In this document: positions 32,443 through 39,624 of the stretch, piece by piece | Layout of the letters: each line of letters starts with the position of its first letter | Position numbering within the stretch: position 1 is the stretch's first letter | Position numbers and translations under genes: made by a program | The notes under the pieces: model-generated | Databases searched by the model: none | What the model was told of the DNA's origin: nothing | The model's input: the letters and a program-made list of their open reading frames with translations, nothing else | IMG/VR virus record: IMGVR_UViG_3300028400_000005 | Coordinates: 1-64,000 of that record | Direction: 5' to 3' (one strand) | Origin: a virus | Length of the DNA: 64,000 nt

Positions 32443-33033
32443 TCAACGCATCCGCACTACCGTGAGGACGTTGCCGGCGCGGTCCACGAACAGGCCGTAG
32501 CGCACACCGCTCACGACGACCGTCCAAACGCCCTCCGCGGGGGGCTGTGGGCGCACGCGCTCCGCCTCGGCCACGGTAGCCGGGATGGCGTCGCGCAGCA
32601 GCCCCTCCAGCTCCTCCTCCGCGGCGCGCAGGGAGCCGCGCCCACCGAGCACGCGCTGGCGGTAACGCACCACCGCATGCCGGGTCAGGCGCGCCGGCGG
32701 GACCACGATCCTGGGCTCGGGGGCAGGGGCATGCACCACCAGGGTGTGGCGGTCGCGCACGGCCACGACCTGCGCCACCCGGTTGGCGGGCAGCGTGTAC
32801 CGGCCCGAGTTGTGCACCTCCAGGACGGCCTCCGCGTCCCCGTCGTAGGGATGCAGGTCCATGCCCGCAATCGCGCCGTCGGCGTCGTAGAACGGCGTGG
32901 CCACCACACGGTCGTTGCCGCGCAGGGAAACCCGCGAGCGAAGCTCGAACGGGCCCATGCGGTAGGTGTACAAGCGCCCCCTGCCGCGGTGCGCTCGCGG
33001 GACTCCACGGACCTCGACGGGTACGGCGATCAT
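32443..33033 (-). CDS. Protein of unknown function upstream of portal
   Basis: Protein of about 196 residues from ATG 33033, overlapping the previous stop as ATGA. A beta-rich N-terminus (YRMGPFELRSRVSLRGNDRVVATPFYD) is followed by a helical stretch (RHAVVRYRQRVLGGRGSLRAAEEELEGLLRDAI) and a C-terminal beta hairpin (VWTVVVSGVRYGLFVDRAGNVLTVVR). The C-terminal part looks like a small phage-encoded toxin/RNase-like hairpin but no active site was identified. Confidence 0.65.
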   Translation of the reverse strand: MIAVPVEVRGVPRAHRGRGRLYTYRMGPFELRSRVSLRGNDRVVATPFYDADGAIAGMDLHPYDGDAEAVLEVHNSGRYTLPANRVAQVVAVRDRHTLVVHAPAPEPRIVVPPARLTRHAVVRYRQRVLGGRGSLRAAEEELEGLLRDAIPATVAEAERVRPQPPAEGVWTVVVSGVRYGLFVDRAGNVLTVVRMR

Positions 33034-33545
33034 TGCGCCATCACCTCCAGGTAGCCCCGCTTGACCCCGTACGCCAGCGCCGGCTCGTGCGGCGCGACGA
33101 GCACGTCCACGGTGCGCCGCCACCGCGGCGCCATGGTGTCCCACACCACCGCCTCGACGACGGTGCCGTCCTCCATGACGACCTTCACCCGCGCGCCGCA
33201 GCCGAGCTGCCGGAACAGGTCGCGCGATACCGCCACCTGGGTCCAGGGACTCCGCGTCGGCCCGCACGCGGAGTATTCCGGGTCGTGGTCCGTCTGCGAG
33301 GGGACCGCCTGGTAAAAGCTAATGCGCCGGACCTCGATCCGGCGCGTCGGGTCGTCCACGTCGGGGGGCGTGGCGGGTGGCTCCGGGACGGGAACCAGGG
33401 TGATGACGGTCGTGCTGTCGCCCGCCGCCTTGGTCCTGTCCGGGACCATCGCGAGCAGGGCCGATAGGAACGAGAGAATGGACACGGCCAGCACGACCAG
33501 AACCAGGAGGGCCAGAAGTCGGAGGGTGTACAGTAGGTTGTCCAT
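33030..33545 (-). CDS. Membrane-anchored double-psi beta-barrel (3D/RlpA-like) protein
   Basis: Protein of 171 residues. Residues 8-33 form one transmembrane helix (LRLLALLVLVVLAVSILSFL), then a Pro-rich linker. A C-terminal barrel follows (about 80-165), with YSACGPTRSPWTQVAVSRDLFRQLGCGARVKV and VVWDTMAPRWRRTVDVLV. The SACGP..VAVS..LF..L..G..V pattern is that of 3D-type lytic transglycosylase domains, in which the final Asp (D in TVDVLV) is catalytic. Possibly a periplasmic cell-wall enzyme for lysis or host modification. The start lies 6 nt from a consensus -10, so it is probably leaderless. Confidence 0.75.
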   Translation of the reverse strand: MDNLLYTLRLLALLVLVVLAVSILSFLSALLAMVPDRTKAAGDSTTVITLVPVPEPPATPPDVDDPTRRIEVRRISFYQAVPSQTDHDPEYSACGPTRSPWTQVAVSRDLFRQLGCGARVKVVMEDGTVVEAVVWDTMAPRWRRTVDVLVAPHEPALAYGVKRGYLEVMAQ

Positions 33546-33855
33546 GATTCTAGACTAACGAGCAAGCATTCAAGCTGTCAAGGTTGTCTGTCCGCTTCCT
33601 CTACCCCTCGCGTTTGGCCACCCACCACCGCCGCAGCTACGCTGGGGGTGTGGCAGGGGCCCTACCCCCCTACGCCGAACCCGTGGCTGGATACCACGTT
33701 GCCGCCTGGCTGACCCCCAGGCCGGATAGGCGCAGGGGCGAACGGGCCCCGCCAACCCTGTAAAGGCGGCCCGCCTTGCGGCGGGCCGTTCCGGCTGTGG
33801 CCTTACATGGGCTAGGCCTCGGCGTGTAAGGTTTCAGGGGCGATAATCGCCCTTA
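33546..33855. other. 310-bp intergenic region with terminators, otherwise nothing recognised
   Basis: It holds the promoter above, a C-rich segment (33600-33740) with several short inverted repeats but no credible ORF or tRNA fold, then the hairpins at 33767 and 33801. It separates the two leftward units. Confidence 0.5.
33552..33581 (-). promoter_or_regulatory. Strong sigma70-type leaderless promoter
   Basis: -35 TTGACA (33581-33576), 18-nt spacer, -10 TAGTCT (33557-33552), 6 nt to ATG 33545. It lacks the TGTCC-N8-GGACA operator. Confidence 0.8.
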
Positions 33856-33857
33856 TC
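33767..33857. terminator. GC hairpin plus GTGTAAGG and GATAA hairpins
   Basis: CGGCCCGCC-ttgc-GGCGGGCCG (33767-33788) is followed by GTT. Then CCTTACA..TGTAAGG (33801-33831) and GATAA-tcgccc-TTATC (33842-33857), which overlaps the stop of the leftward gene. The last two repeat the arrangement at 931-996. Confidence 0.65.
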
Positions 33858-34296
33858 AGACCAGGGACACCTCAATCACCGTCCACTCCCCCTCGGCCCA
33901 GGGCCGCTCGGACGCTTCGCGCAACGCCCGCGACTTGGGGCTCTCCCACAGGACCGGCTGCCCTTCGTCGTCAAGCGGGCGGCGGTCCACCACCCAGATC
34001 GGGGTTCGGCCGTTGCGCAAAAGCGCCAGCGCCACCGAGGACGCGGTCTGCTCCTCGACGGGGCCGATCACCTCGTACCCCTCCCCCTCCTGGCAGCGCA
34101 CCGCGACGTACTGGGCCGGCTCGGCGTCGAAGCCGGGCTCCAGGAGCTCGGAGCAGCCGCTCTCCCAGCGGTACAGGGGGCCGCGGGGGTACTCGAACAC
34201 ATGCCTCACCGGCGGGAGCTCGGGGTGAAAGCGAAGGCTCCGGCGCGTGAAAAAGACCCTCCCGCTTATCTTGCGTCTGTCTCGTTTGCCGTCCAC
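33856..34296 (-). CDS. Protein of unknown function, divergent from the early operon
   Basis: Protein of 146 residues from GTG 34296, which lies 6 nt after a TAGATT -10. The N-terminus is basic (MDGKRDRRKISGRVFFTRRS); the rest is beta-rich (YVAVRCQEGEGYEVIGPVEEQTASSVALALL). No family recognised. Its promoter shares a palindrome with the early rightward promoter, so the two genes are oppositely oriented and probably co-regulated. Confidence 0.65.
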   Translation of the reverse strand: MDGKRDRRKISGRVFFTRRSLRFHPELPPVRHVFEYPRGPLYRWESGCSELLEPGFDAEPAQYVAVRCQEGEGYEVIGPVEEQTASSVALALLRNGRTPIWVVDRRPLDDEGQPVLWESPKSRALREASERPWAEGEWTVIEVSLV

Positions 34297-34302
34297 GCCT
34301 GC

Positions 34303-34368
34303 AATCTAGCCCAGCGCCTAGGCATCTGTCAACCCCCGTTGACAAACCGCTGCATCTGTGCGTAGGAT
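34303..34368. promoter_or_regulatory. Divergent leaderless promoters with -35 boxes joined in a palindrome
   Basis: TGTCAAC-cccc-GTTGACA (34327-34344) contains both -35 boxes. Rightward: TTGACA 34339-34344, 18 nt, TAGGAT 34363-34368, 9 nt to ATG 34378. Leftward: TTGACA 34332-34327, 18 nt, TAGATT 34308-34303, 6 nt to GTG 34296. A dimer bound to the palindrome would block or activate both. Confidence 0.8.
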
Positions 34369-34377
34369 GGTCTCGCA

Positions 34378-34812
34378 ATGGAGACAAACGTCAAAGCGTC
34401 GGAAAATAGTCGCACTCCAACTGCGGCGATTCGTGTTACCGGGGTCAGACCCGGCCCCGACCTGCAGATGCGCGTCGGCCCACACGCCGGCTTCACCGCC
34501 ATCGCACGGCGTGACCTGGGGCGCTACTACGCGCTGCTCGACCACGTGCGCGACGGCATGCGTGGGCGCTTCACCGCCGATGAACTCGACGCGCTCGCGG
34601 ACCACCTCACCGCGACGCCCATGTTGGACCTCCCCGAAGCGCTGGCCGTCGTGCCCCACATTCTACTGGAGGCCGCCGAACGCGGCCTGCTCGACGAAGG
34701 CCTAGCCGAGCGGGTGCGGCAACTGACCCACGCGGAGCGCTGGGCGCTCGTGGACGCGGCCGAGGTGGTGTCCTCCGGCACGGCCTCCTGGGCCGATCTA
34801 GGGATGGTCTGA
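34378..34812 (+). CDS. Early protein, paralogue of the gene at 44221-44682
   Basis: Protein of 144 residues starting 9 nt from a -10, first gene of the rightward replication operon. The core IARRDLGRYYALLDHVRDGMRGRFTADELDALADHL, and the later LTHAERWALVDAAE, match the leftward gene at 44221-44682 almost block for block, showing a duplicated phage family. It is helical, without enzyme motifs. A small regulator or replication accessory is plausible, but function is unknown. Confidence 0.75.
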   Translation: METNVKASENSRTPTAAIRVTGVRPGPDLQMRVGPHAGFTAIARRDLGRYYALLDHVRDGMRGRFTADELDALADHLTATPMLDLPEALAVVPHILLEAAERGLLDEGLAERVRQLTHAERWALVDAAEVVSSGTASWADLGMV

Positions 34813-34814
34813 TC

Positions 34815-35822
34815 ATGGGCAGCCTCCACGACGGCCGAATCAAAAACTTCTGGTGGGGACCCAACGCCCTGGTAGACGACGGGCATCTCGAGCGCATGGG
34901 TCCCCACGCCGTTTCGGTGTACGTGGCGCTGCTGCGCTACTCGGACAACGACCGCCGCTCGTGGCCCAAGGTCGAAACCCTGGAGCGCCTGACCGGCATC
35001 TCTCGCGCCCAGGTCTACCGCGCGCTCGCGCGCCTCGAAGAGCTGGGCTACGTATCCCGCGAGCGTGACGGCCGGCGCAACGTCTACCATCTGCTGCAGC
35101 TCCCCACGGCATCCCCCGCCGACCCGCCCGTGAAACAGGTCTCAGGCAGAGACGTTTCCAGCGAAAAGGTCTCAGAGGGAGACCCTTCGGGGGAAAGGGT
35201 CTCAGACAGAGACAAAAAGGGTCTCAGACAGAGACGTGTAAGGTCTCAGACAGAGACGTATGGTGACACCGAGAGCGCGCGTCCTGGACGGGAAAAACTC
35301 CCCCAAAATGCAGGCCGAAGAAAACAAATAGAAAAAGACCTAGGGAAGAAAACAACACAAGAAGAAGAAGAAGAAGAAGCGGCCGCTCACGAAAATCTCA
35401 GAAAGGAACCGCCCCCCTACGCCTCGGTGTTCGCCACCCCGGCCGCGATGAAGGACGCGGTGTTGCATGCGGCGCTGCGCGGTGCCCCCGAGCGCCGCAT
35501 CCGTATGCTGGCGGACCTCGTCGAGGCTGGGGTGTGGGAAAAGTTGCGCGCGCTCGCGCGCGAAAACCGCCGCGGCGCGCGCGCGTGGCACGACTGGCTC
35601 GATCAGCTGTCGCGGCAGCTCGAGGGCCGGCCGGACGGCCTCGAGCGGCTGCGCCAGGCTCTCGAGGCGCTTACCCCGGACATCGAACGCCCCTTTGCGT
35701 GGGTGACGCGGTTCCTGAGCACCGAGGCCCCGACGCCGGCGCCTAAGCGGGCGCCGGCGCGGAACGCAGGCGTAGGCGACGGCGTGGAAGTGGACATGCG
35801 CGGTGTGTACATGGAGGACTGA
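34815..35822 (+). CDS. Replication initiator (lambda O-like) with internal origin
   Basis: Protein of 335 residues. The N-terminal winged-helix domain (about 25-95) reads HLERMGPHAVSVYVALLRYSDNDRRSWPKVETLERLTGISRAQVYRALARLEELGYV. A variable, polar linker (about 108-195) is encoded by the iteron array and an A-rich tract. The C-terminal domain (about 200-335) is helical and probably contacts the helicase loader encoded next. DNA-binding domain first, origin in the gene middle, and the loader gene immediately after (1 nt gap) reproduce the lambda O/P arrangement. Its job would be to bind the iterons, open the A-rich segment and recruit helicase. Confidence 0.8.
   Translation: MGSLHDGRIKNFWWGPNALVDDGHLERMGPHAVSVYVALLRYSDNDRRSWPKVETLERLTGISRAQVYRALARLEELGYVSRERDGRRNVYHLLQLPTASPADPPVKQVSGRDVSSEKVSEGDPSGERVSDRDKKGLRQRRVRSQTETYGDTESARPGREKLPQNAGRRKQIEKDLGKKTTQEEEEEEAAAHENLRKEPPPYASVFATPAAMKDAVLHAALRGAPERRIRMLADLVEAGVWEKLRALARENRRGARAWHDWLDQLSRQLEGRPDGLERLRQALEALTPDIERPFAWVTRFLSTEAPTPAPKRAPARNAGVGDGVEVDMRGVYMED
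35138..35257 (+). repeat. Five origin iterons inside the initiator gene
   Basis: Copies of GGTCTCAGACAGAGAC or close variants start at 35138, 35168, 35198, 35220 and 35242 (spacing 30, 30, 22, 22 bp, i.e. close to whole helical turns). Each copy is itself an inverted repeat (GTCTC..GAGAC), as expected for dimeric winged-helix binding. Confidence 0.88.
35285..35392 (+). other. A-rich tract, putative DNA-unwinding element of the phage origin
   Basis: It runs directly downstream of the iterons, inside a high-GC gene, with long purine/A runs (aaaaactcccccaaaa, gaagaaaacaaatagaaaaa, gaagaagaagaagaagaag). Such strand asymmetry is typical of lambda-type origins. Confidence 0.75.
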
Positions 35823-35823
35823 C

Positions 35824-36615
35824 ATGGGCGACGCCCCGGAGAAGGATCAGGAGAACCCCTTTCTGGCGCTGGTCGAGGAAATCCGCTCGAAGAACCCGCC
35901 GGCGGCGCGGGTCGAGTCCGACCACGAGTGCTTCGACGGGATGGTCGAGGACGACAAGGGCCGCTGGGTGCCGTGCCCGGTGTGCAAGGCGCGGCGCGAC
36001 GAAGCCATGCTGCGCATGCGCCTCCAGTCGTCGGGGATCGCGGAGCGCTACCTCGACGTGGGCTGGGACGACCTCGAGATGCTGCCGCCCTTCCCGCTGG
36101 TGCGAAGCGTGGCCGAGCGCATCGGCGACCTGATCCACGCCGGCGAGTCCGCGGTGTTTACGGGGCCGGTGGGGACGGGCAAGACCCAGGCCGGGCTGCT
36201 CCTGGTGCGGGCTGCGGTGCGCGCCGGGTTCGAGGCGCGGGTCGTCAACGTCGGCTGGCTGGGGGTTGAGGTGCGCTCCACCTGGAACGGCGGTGAGGGC
36301 ATCACGGAAAACGAGGCCGTGCGCCTCATGGCTCAGCCCGACCTGCTGCTGCTCGACGACGTGGGGGCCGGCGAAACCCGCAACGCCGAGCTCGAGCGCC
36401 GCCTCCTCTACCTCGCCCTCGAGGCGCGGAACCAGAACCGGCGCCCGACGATCATCACGACCAACCTCGGGGTTGGGTCAAAATCGGCCTCGCGCGCCAC
36501 ATTGGAGCAGTACCTTGGAGGGCGGATATGGGACCGCCTCAAGCCGCTCCGGGTGGTGGCCTTCAAGCACGGGAAAAACTTCAGGGAGCGGGAGATTAGC
36601 GTATGGGCAAACTGA
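35824..36615 (+). CDS. DnaC/IstB-like AAA+ helicase loader
   Basis: Protein of 263 residues from ATG 35824. It has an N-terminal Cys cluster (C36, C51, C54) that may bind zinc. The AAA+ core shows Walker A GPVGTGKT (114-121), Walker B LLLLDD (174-179), the sensor-1 strand PTIITTN (208-214), and an arginine region near ERRLLYLALEARNQNRR. It belongs to the DnaC/DnaI group that loads the replicative helicase. As no DnaB-like helicase was found in the window, the host helicase is probably used. The end overlaps the TPR gene by 13 nt. Confidence 0.88.
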   Translation: MGDAPEKDQENPFLALVEEIRSKNPPAARVESDHECFDGMVEDDKGRWVPCPVCKARRDEAMLRMRLQSSGIAERYLDVGWDDLEMLPPFPLVRSVAERIGDLIHAGESAVFTGPVGTGKTQAGLLLVRAAVRAGFEARVVNVGWLGVEVRSTWNGGEGITENEAVRLMAQPDLLLLDDVGAGETRNAELERRLLYLALEARNQNRRPTIITTNLGVGSKSASRATLEQYLGGRIWDRLKPLRVVAFKHGKNFREREISVWAN

Positions 36616-38033
36616 GCTATGACGACCTGGTCGATCCGGCCCGCTGGGACGTGGTGGGCTACGAGATCGGCTTGGATGACCTGGGCGAGTTTGAACCCGA
36701 CGACATCGTGCGCAGCCGTCGCGCTCAGCTGCTGATGCGTCAGGAACGTTATGAAGAAGCGCTCCTCGAGCTCGACCGCGTAGAGGGACCTCCGGGATCG
36801 GGGTTGCGCCGGCTGGCGCGGCTGGGCCTTGGGCTCTACGAGCGGGTGCTGCAATCCGAACCCACGCCCGCGGAAACCCTGAACCCCATCGAGCTCGAGG
36901 AGCAGTTCTACTTCGCCTTTGCCCGGGCGGGTGCGGCCAGCCAGCTCGGCAAGCTGGACCTGGCGCTGCAGCACAACGCCGTGGCGGAGTTCATCGCCCG
37001 CACCCTGCGCATGGAGCGCCGTCTCCACGTCGTTCATGCGGACATCCTGCGCATTCGCAACCTGATGGGCGACCCCCAGCCCGAGGAAATGGCCGGACTC
37101 TACGCGATCATGGGGCGCTGGAACCGGCGCCTGAGCCTGTGGGGGCGGCGCACCCTCGTGGAGATGCACCTGGCGCGCGGGGACTACACCAGGGCGCACC
37201 GTGACGCTCGGGGCGATTCGGCCCTCGAGGCGTTCACCGGCATGCTGGCCTGCGACGGAACCGCGCGCCCCAGCAACGGCGATCACGGGGCCATCGCCAA
37301 CATCGCGCAAAGCGTTCTGGGCGGCCACTACCTGCCCGATGACGTTGCCTCGCAGCCGTACAGCGACTACGCCCGGGTGATCCGCGCCTACGGGCTGCTG
37401 CGCCGGGGGCATCCGACGGCCGCCATGCGCCACCTGGGACCCAAGCCCCCGGGCTTCCCCGACCAGCGCGTCTACTGGGGCGGGGTCGCGCTGCTGGCGC
37501 TGGCGCACGCCGGCAGCAGCGGACTTCCCCCGTTCGACCCCCTGTCCATCGCGGACGTAGTGCACGAGGGCGTGGCGAGGATGATCTCCACCGACGGAGT
37601 GGTGTGCGTGATGCGGCGGTACATGCCCGACGCCCTGGCCGCCCTGGCCGTGCATCCCGAGACCCACCCGCACCTGGCCGGCGGGCTGGCCGAAGTACCC
37701 CTGCTGGTCGGTGGGTGGGTGGAATACCGCGGCGACCGCGTCAAGGTCCCCCCCACCCTTGGCGAGGCTGCGATCTTGCGCGCGCTGGGCGTGTCCAACG
37801 GCCGCCTGCCTACGGTCCACGCCGCCCAGGAGTCACGCTACCGGTCGTACCTTGGGCGGATGGGGCTGTCCCCGGACGAAGTCGTGAACGTGGGCGTGCT
37901 CTACCGCCTAGCGCGCACCATGGAGGGCATCGCCAACGGCGACAACGTGCGAAGCGCCCGCGCGTGGCGGCGCGTCGCCGAAGAGCTGGCCTCCAAGGCC
38001 CCGGTCTTGCAGTCCTACGACACCGGGCACTAA
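36603..38033 (+). CDS. TPR-repeat protein, candidate peptide receptor (RRNPP/arbitrium-like)
   Basis: Protein of 476 residues, nearly all helical. TPR-like pairs are visible: RRAQLLMRQERYEEALLELDRV (39-60), YFAFARAGAASQLGKLDLALQHNAVAEFIARTL (about 103-135), GRRTLVEMHLARGDYTRAHRDA (about 181-202) and YARVIRAYGLLRRGHPTAAMRHL. The C-terminal 110 residues (PTLGEAAILRALGVSNG..ESRYRSYLGRMGLSPDEVVNVGVLYRLARTM) could form a helix-turn-helix. No N-terminal XRE domain is present, so it is closer to Rap than to AimR in layout. It is followed after 9 nt by a gene for a secreted peptide. It is inferred to be an intracellular receptor that senses that peptide and adjusts the lysis-lysogeny choice. Alternative: an unrelated TPR adaptor. 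Confidence 0.7.
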   Translation: MGKLSYDDLVDPARWDVVGYEIGLDDLGEFEPDDIVRSRRAQLLMRQERYEEALLELDRVEGPPGSGLRRLARLGLGLYERVLQSEPTPAETLNPIELEEQFYFAFARAGAASQLGKLDLALQHNAVAEFIARTLRMERRLHVVHADILRIRNLMGDPQPEEMAGLYAIMGRWNRRLSLWGRRTLVEMHLARGDYTRAHRDARGDSALEAFTGMLACDGTARPSNGDHGAIANIAQSVLGGHYLPDDVASQPYSDYARVIRAYGLLRRGHPTAAMRHLGPKPPGFPDQRVYWGGVALLALAHAGSSGLPPFDPLSIADVVHEGVARMISTDGVVCVMRRYMPDALAALAVHPETHPHLAGGLAEVPLLVGGWVEYRGDRVKVPPTLGEAAILRALGVSNGRLPTVHAAQESRYRSYLGRMGLSPDEVVNVGVLYRLARTMEGIANGDNVRSARAWRRVAEELASKAPVLQSYDTGH

Positions 38034-38042
38034 GGTGCAGGC

Positions 38043-38141
38043 ATGAAAAAGTACAGAAAGTACCTCCCCGCGCTTTTGGTCCTCGGAATCCTGCTTTGGG
38101 CCGCCATCGCCAACGCTGACCCCTGTCCGGGTTGCGTGTAG
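38043..38141 (+). CDS. 32-residue pre-peptide with signal sequence; predicted mature DPCPGCV
   Basis: This small ORF has a good ribosome site (AAGGTG, 6 nt spacer) 9 nt after the TPR-gene stop. It begins with positively charged KKYRKY, then a hydrophobic core (LPALLVLGILLWAAIA), then A-N-A as a signal-peptidase I site, leaving the heptapeptide DPCPGCV at the C-terminus. There is no lipobox cysteine at the cleavage point. Basic n-region, h-region, cleavage and a 7-residue tail are exactly what Phr/AimP-type pheromone precursors show. The two cysteines could form a disulphide loop. Alternatives: a small secreted toxin or lysis peptide. Confidence 0.65.
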   Translation: MKKYRKYLPALLVLGILLWAAIANADPCPGCV

Positions 38142-38160
38142 CGCCTCTGGGTGTTAGTCG

Positions 38161-38212
38161 AGTGTTACCAAAAGCCACCCATTCCCGGTAAGGGGCGCGG
38201 TAAAATCCGAAC
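38161..38212 (+). promoter_or_regulatory. Leaderless promoter candidate, weak -35
   Basis: -10 TAAAAT (38201-38206) lies 6 nt before ATG 38213. GTTACC (38164-38169) and GGTAA (38187-38191) form an inverted repeat around the -35 region, where a regulator could bind. Confidence 0.5.
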
Positions 38213-38404
38213 ATGGCATTGACTATGAAAACACCCACTCAGCAGGAGGCCCGAAACCGGCTCATCAAGGCCACGGAGGGCGACCTGGACAGCGAAATCG
38301 CCGCGTTTTCGATCATCGCCAAAGCCAACGAAATCGGCCAGCTGCTCCAGCAGCTGGCCCCCGAGGCGCGCGAGACCGCGCGCGAGCTTCTAAGAGCCTT
38401 GTAG
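38213..38404 (+). CDS. Small helical protein of unknown function
   Basis: Protein of 63 residues, helical (QEARNRLIKATEGDLDSEIAAFSIIAKANEIGQLLQQL). It lies downstream of the candidate peptide pair with its own leaderless start. Its 3' end overlaps the convergent RHH gene by 15 nt, so expression of one may interfere with the other. Confidence 0.65.
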   Translation: MALTMKTPTQQEARNRLIKATEGDLDSEIAAFSIIAKANEIGQLLQQLAPEARETARELLRAL

Positions 38405-38815
38405 CGTCTTCTGGCCCTTCGGGGCCGCACGCAAGGCCCGATCCAGGGCCGTGAGGATCACGCTGTTCTGCGTGATCTTTTCTTTGCGGGACTGGTTCAG
38501 CCGCTCCACCGTGTCGTGGAGGACCCGGACCAGCTCCACGGGCAGCCGTTGGCTGCGCACCGGGTCGTACGGACGCGGGTTACGCCAGTACCGGGGCAGC
38601 GCGTCCGGGCGGCGCCGCGCCTCCCGCAGGAAGGCGGCGAGCGCGCGCTCAACGTAGCCCTGGATCGTGAGCCCTTCGGCCATGGCCGCGATCTTCAGCT
38701 CCTGGTACATGTCGTCCGGCATTTTGTAGGACACGATCCGCCGCAACTGCTGTTTCGGGCCGACCGGCTTCGCGCTGTGCTCCATCAGCCCCTCGTACTG
38801 GTGTTTGTTGGGCAT
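38390..38815 (-). CDS. Double ribbon-helix-helix protein, ParA partner
   Basis: Protein of 141 residues with two RHH-like units: RRIVSYKMPDDMYQELKIAAMAEGLTIQGYVERALAAFL (about 25-63) and SQRLPVELVRVLHDTVERLNQSRKEKITQNSVILTALDRAL (about 88-130). It is the third gene of the repressor-ParA operon, 11 nt after ParA, with AGGAGGAGCC as ribosome site. RHH proteins next to ParA act as centromere-binding factors (ParG/Omega type), so it probably completes a partition module. It could also be a plain transcription regulator. Confidence 0.75.
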   Translation of the reverse strand: MPNKHQYEGLMEHSAKPVGPKQQLRRIVSYKMPDDMYQELKIAAMAEGLTIQGYVERALAAFLREARRRPDALPRYWRNPRPYDPVRSQRLPVELVRVLHDTVERLNQSRKEKITQNSVILTALDRALRAAPKGQKTLQGS

Positions 38816-38826
38816 GGCTCCTCCTG

Positions 38827-39624
38827 TTAGCGGCTGGGCACCAGCTCGGCCCGTTCCGCGACCCAGTCCCCCAGCGCCATGTAGTCAATCGCGCCCGGGG
38901 ACCGGGGCTTGTACTCGAAGATGGTCAGCCCGCGCTCCGGCGCTTCGGCGAGGTGGACGTTGCGCCGGATGTGACCGGCGTAGGTGGGCCCGTAGGCCTC
39001 CTGCAGGTCGGGCACGAGGTTGCGGGACAGACGTTCGCGTCGGTCGATCATCGTGGCCAGCACGCCCATCAGCGCCGGCGCGTAACCGAGGCGGTCGCGC
39101 ATGGCGCGCAGGCGCGTTCGCAGCCCCTCCACCCCGGCCCGGGTGGCCGCACCGGGGGCCACGGGCACGATGACGGCGTCGGCCGCGTAGAGGGCGAGCA
39201 GGCTGGCCAGGTTGACGGTGGGGCCCACGTCTATGATCACGAGCTGGTAGCGGTCGCTGACCTCCTTAAGCCGCTCGGCCAGGATCATGTGCCGGTCTTC
39301 GCGGCCGGCGATCTCGAGCTCGGCTTGGGCGATGCGGGGGTTGTTGGGGATGAGGTCGAGCCCGTCGCGCACGTTCAGGGTGATGAGCTCGTCGGCGGGG
39401 CGGTAGGTCGGGTCGAGCGGGTCCGAAAACACCAGCATCTCGTACATCCCCGCGCGGTCCTCCCCCTCCGTGGTGAACCCCAGGAACATGCCCGCCTGCC
39501 CCTGCGAGTCCATGTCCACGAGCAGCACCTTGCCTACGCGGTCGGCCAGGTAGGCCGCAAGGTTGACCGCGGTGGTGGTCTTCCCCACCCCGCCCTTTTC
39601 AGCAGCGATAGCCAGGACCATCAT
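38827..39624 (-). CDS. parA: ParA-type partition ATPase
   Basis: Protein of 265 residues. The deviant Walker A motif KGGVGKTT is at 9-16, with the signature Lys; A' (VLLVDMDSQGQ) is near 33 and Walker B (LVIIDVGPT) near 128. It is in the Soj/ParA family that segregates low-copy plasmids and phage-plasmids. Translation is coupled to the upstream repressor (overlap 39621-39624), and the RHH gene follows. No parS array was identified with certainty. Presence with an integrase suggests that the prophage may also exist as an extrachromosomal element. Confidence 0.92.
   Translation of the reverse strand: MMVLAIAAEKGGVGKTTTAVNLAAYLADRVGKVLLVDMDSQGQAGMFLGFTTEGEDRAGMYEMLVFSDPLDPTYRPADELITLNVRDGLDLIPNNPRIAQAELEIAGREDRHMILAERLKEVSDRYQLVIIDVGPTVNLASLLALYAADAVIVPVAPGAATRAGVEGLRTRLRAMRDRLGYAPALMGVLATMIDRRERLSRNLVPDLQEAYGPTYAGHIRRNVHLAEAPERGLTIFEYKPRSPGAIDYMALGDWVAERAELVPSR

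Noticed and set aside
33600-33740. Possible tRNA or small RNA in the C-rich gap
   Set aside because: Tried to fold acceptor, anticodon and T-arms on both strands; no GGTTCGAnTCC-type T-arm with matching acceptor stem was found.
33570-33755. 61-codon minus-strand ORF
   Set aside because: Arg/Gly/Pro-rich translation, no ribosome site, and it lies within a gap already holding promoter and terminators.
35345-35392. gaagaa microsatellite as sequencing artefact
   Set aside because: The run stays in frame inside the initiator gene and fits the position of an origin unwinding tract.
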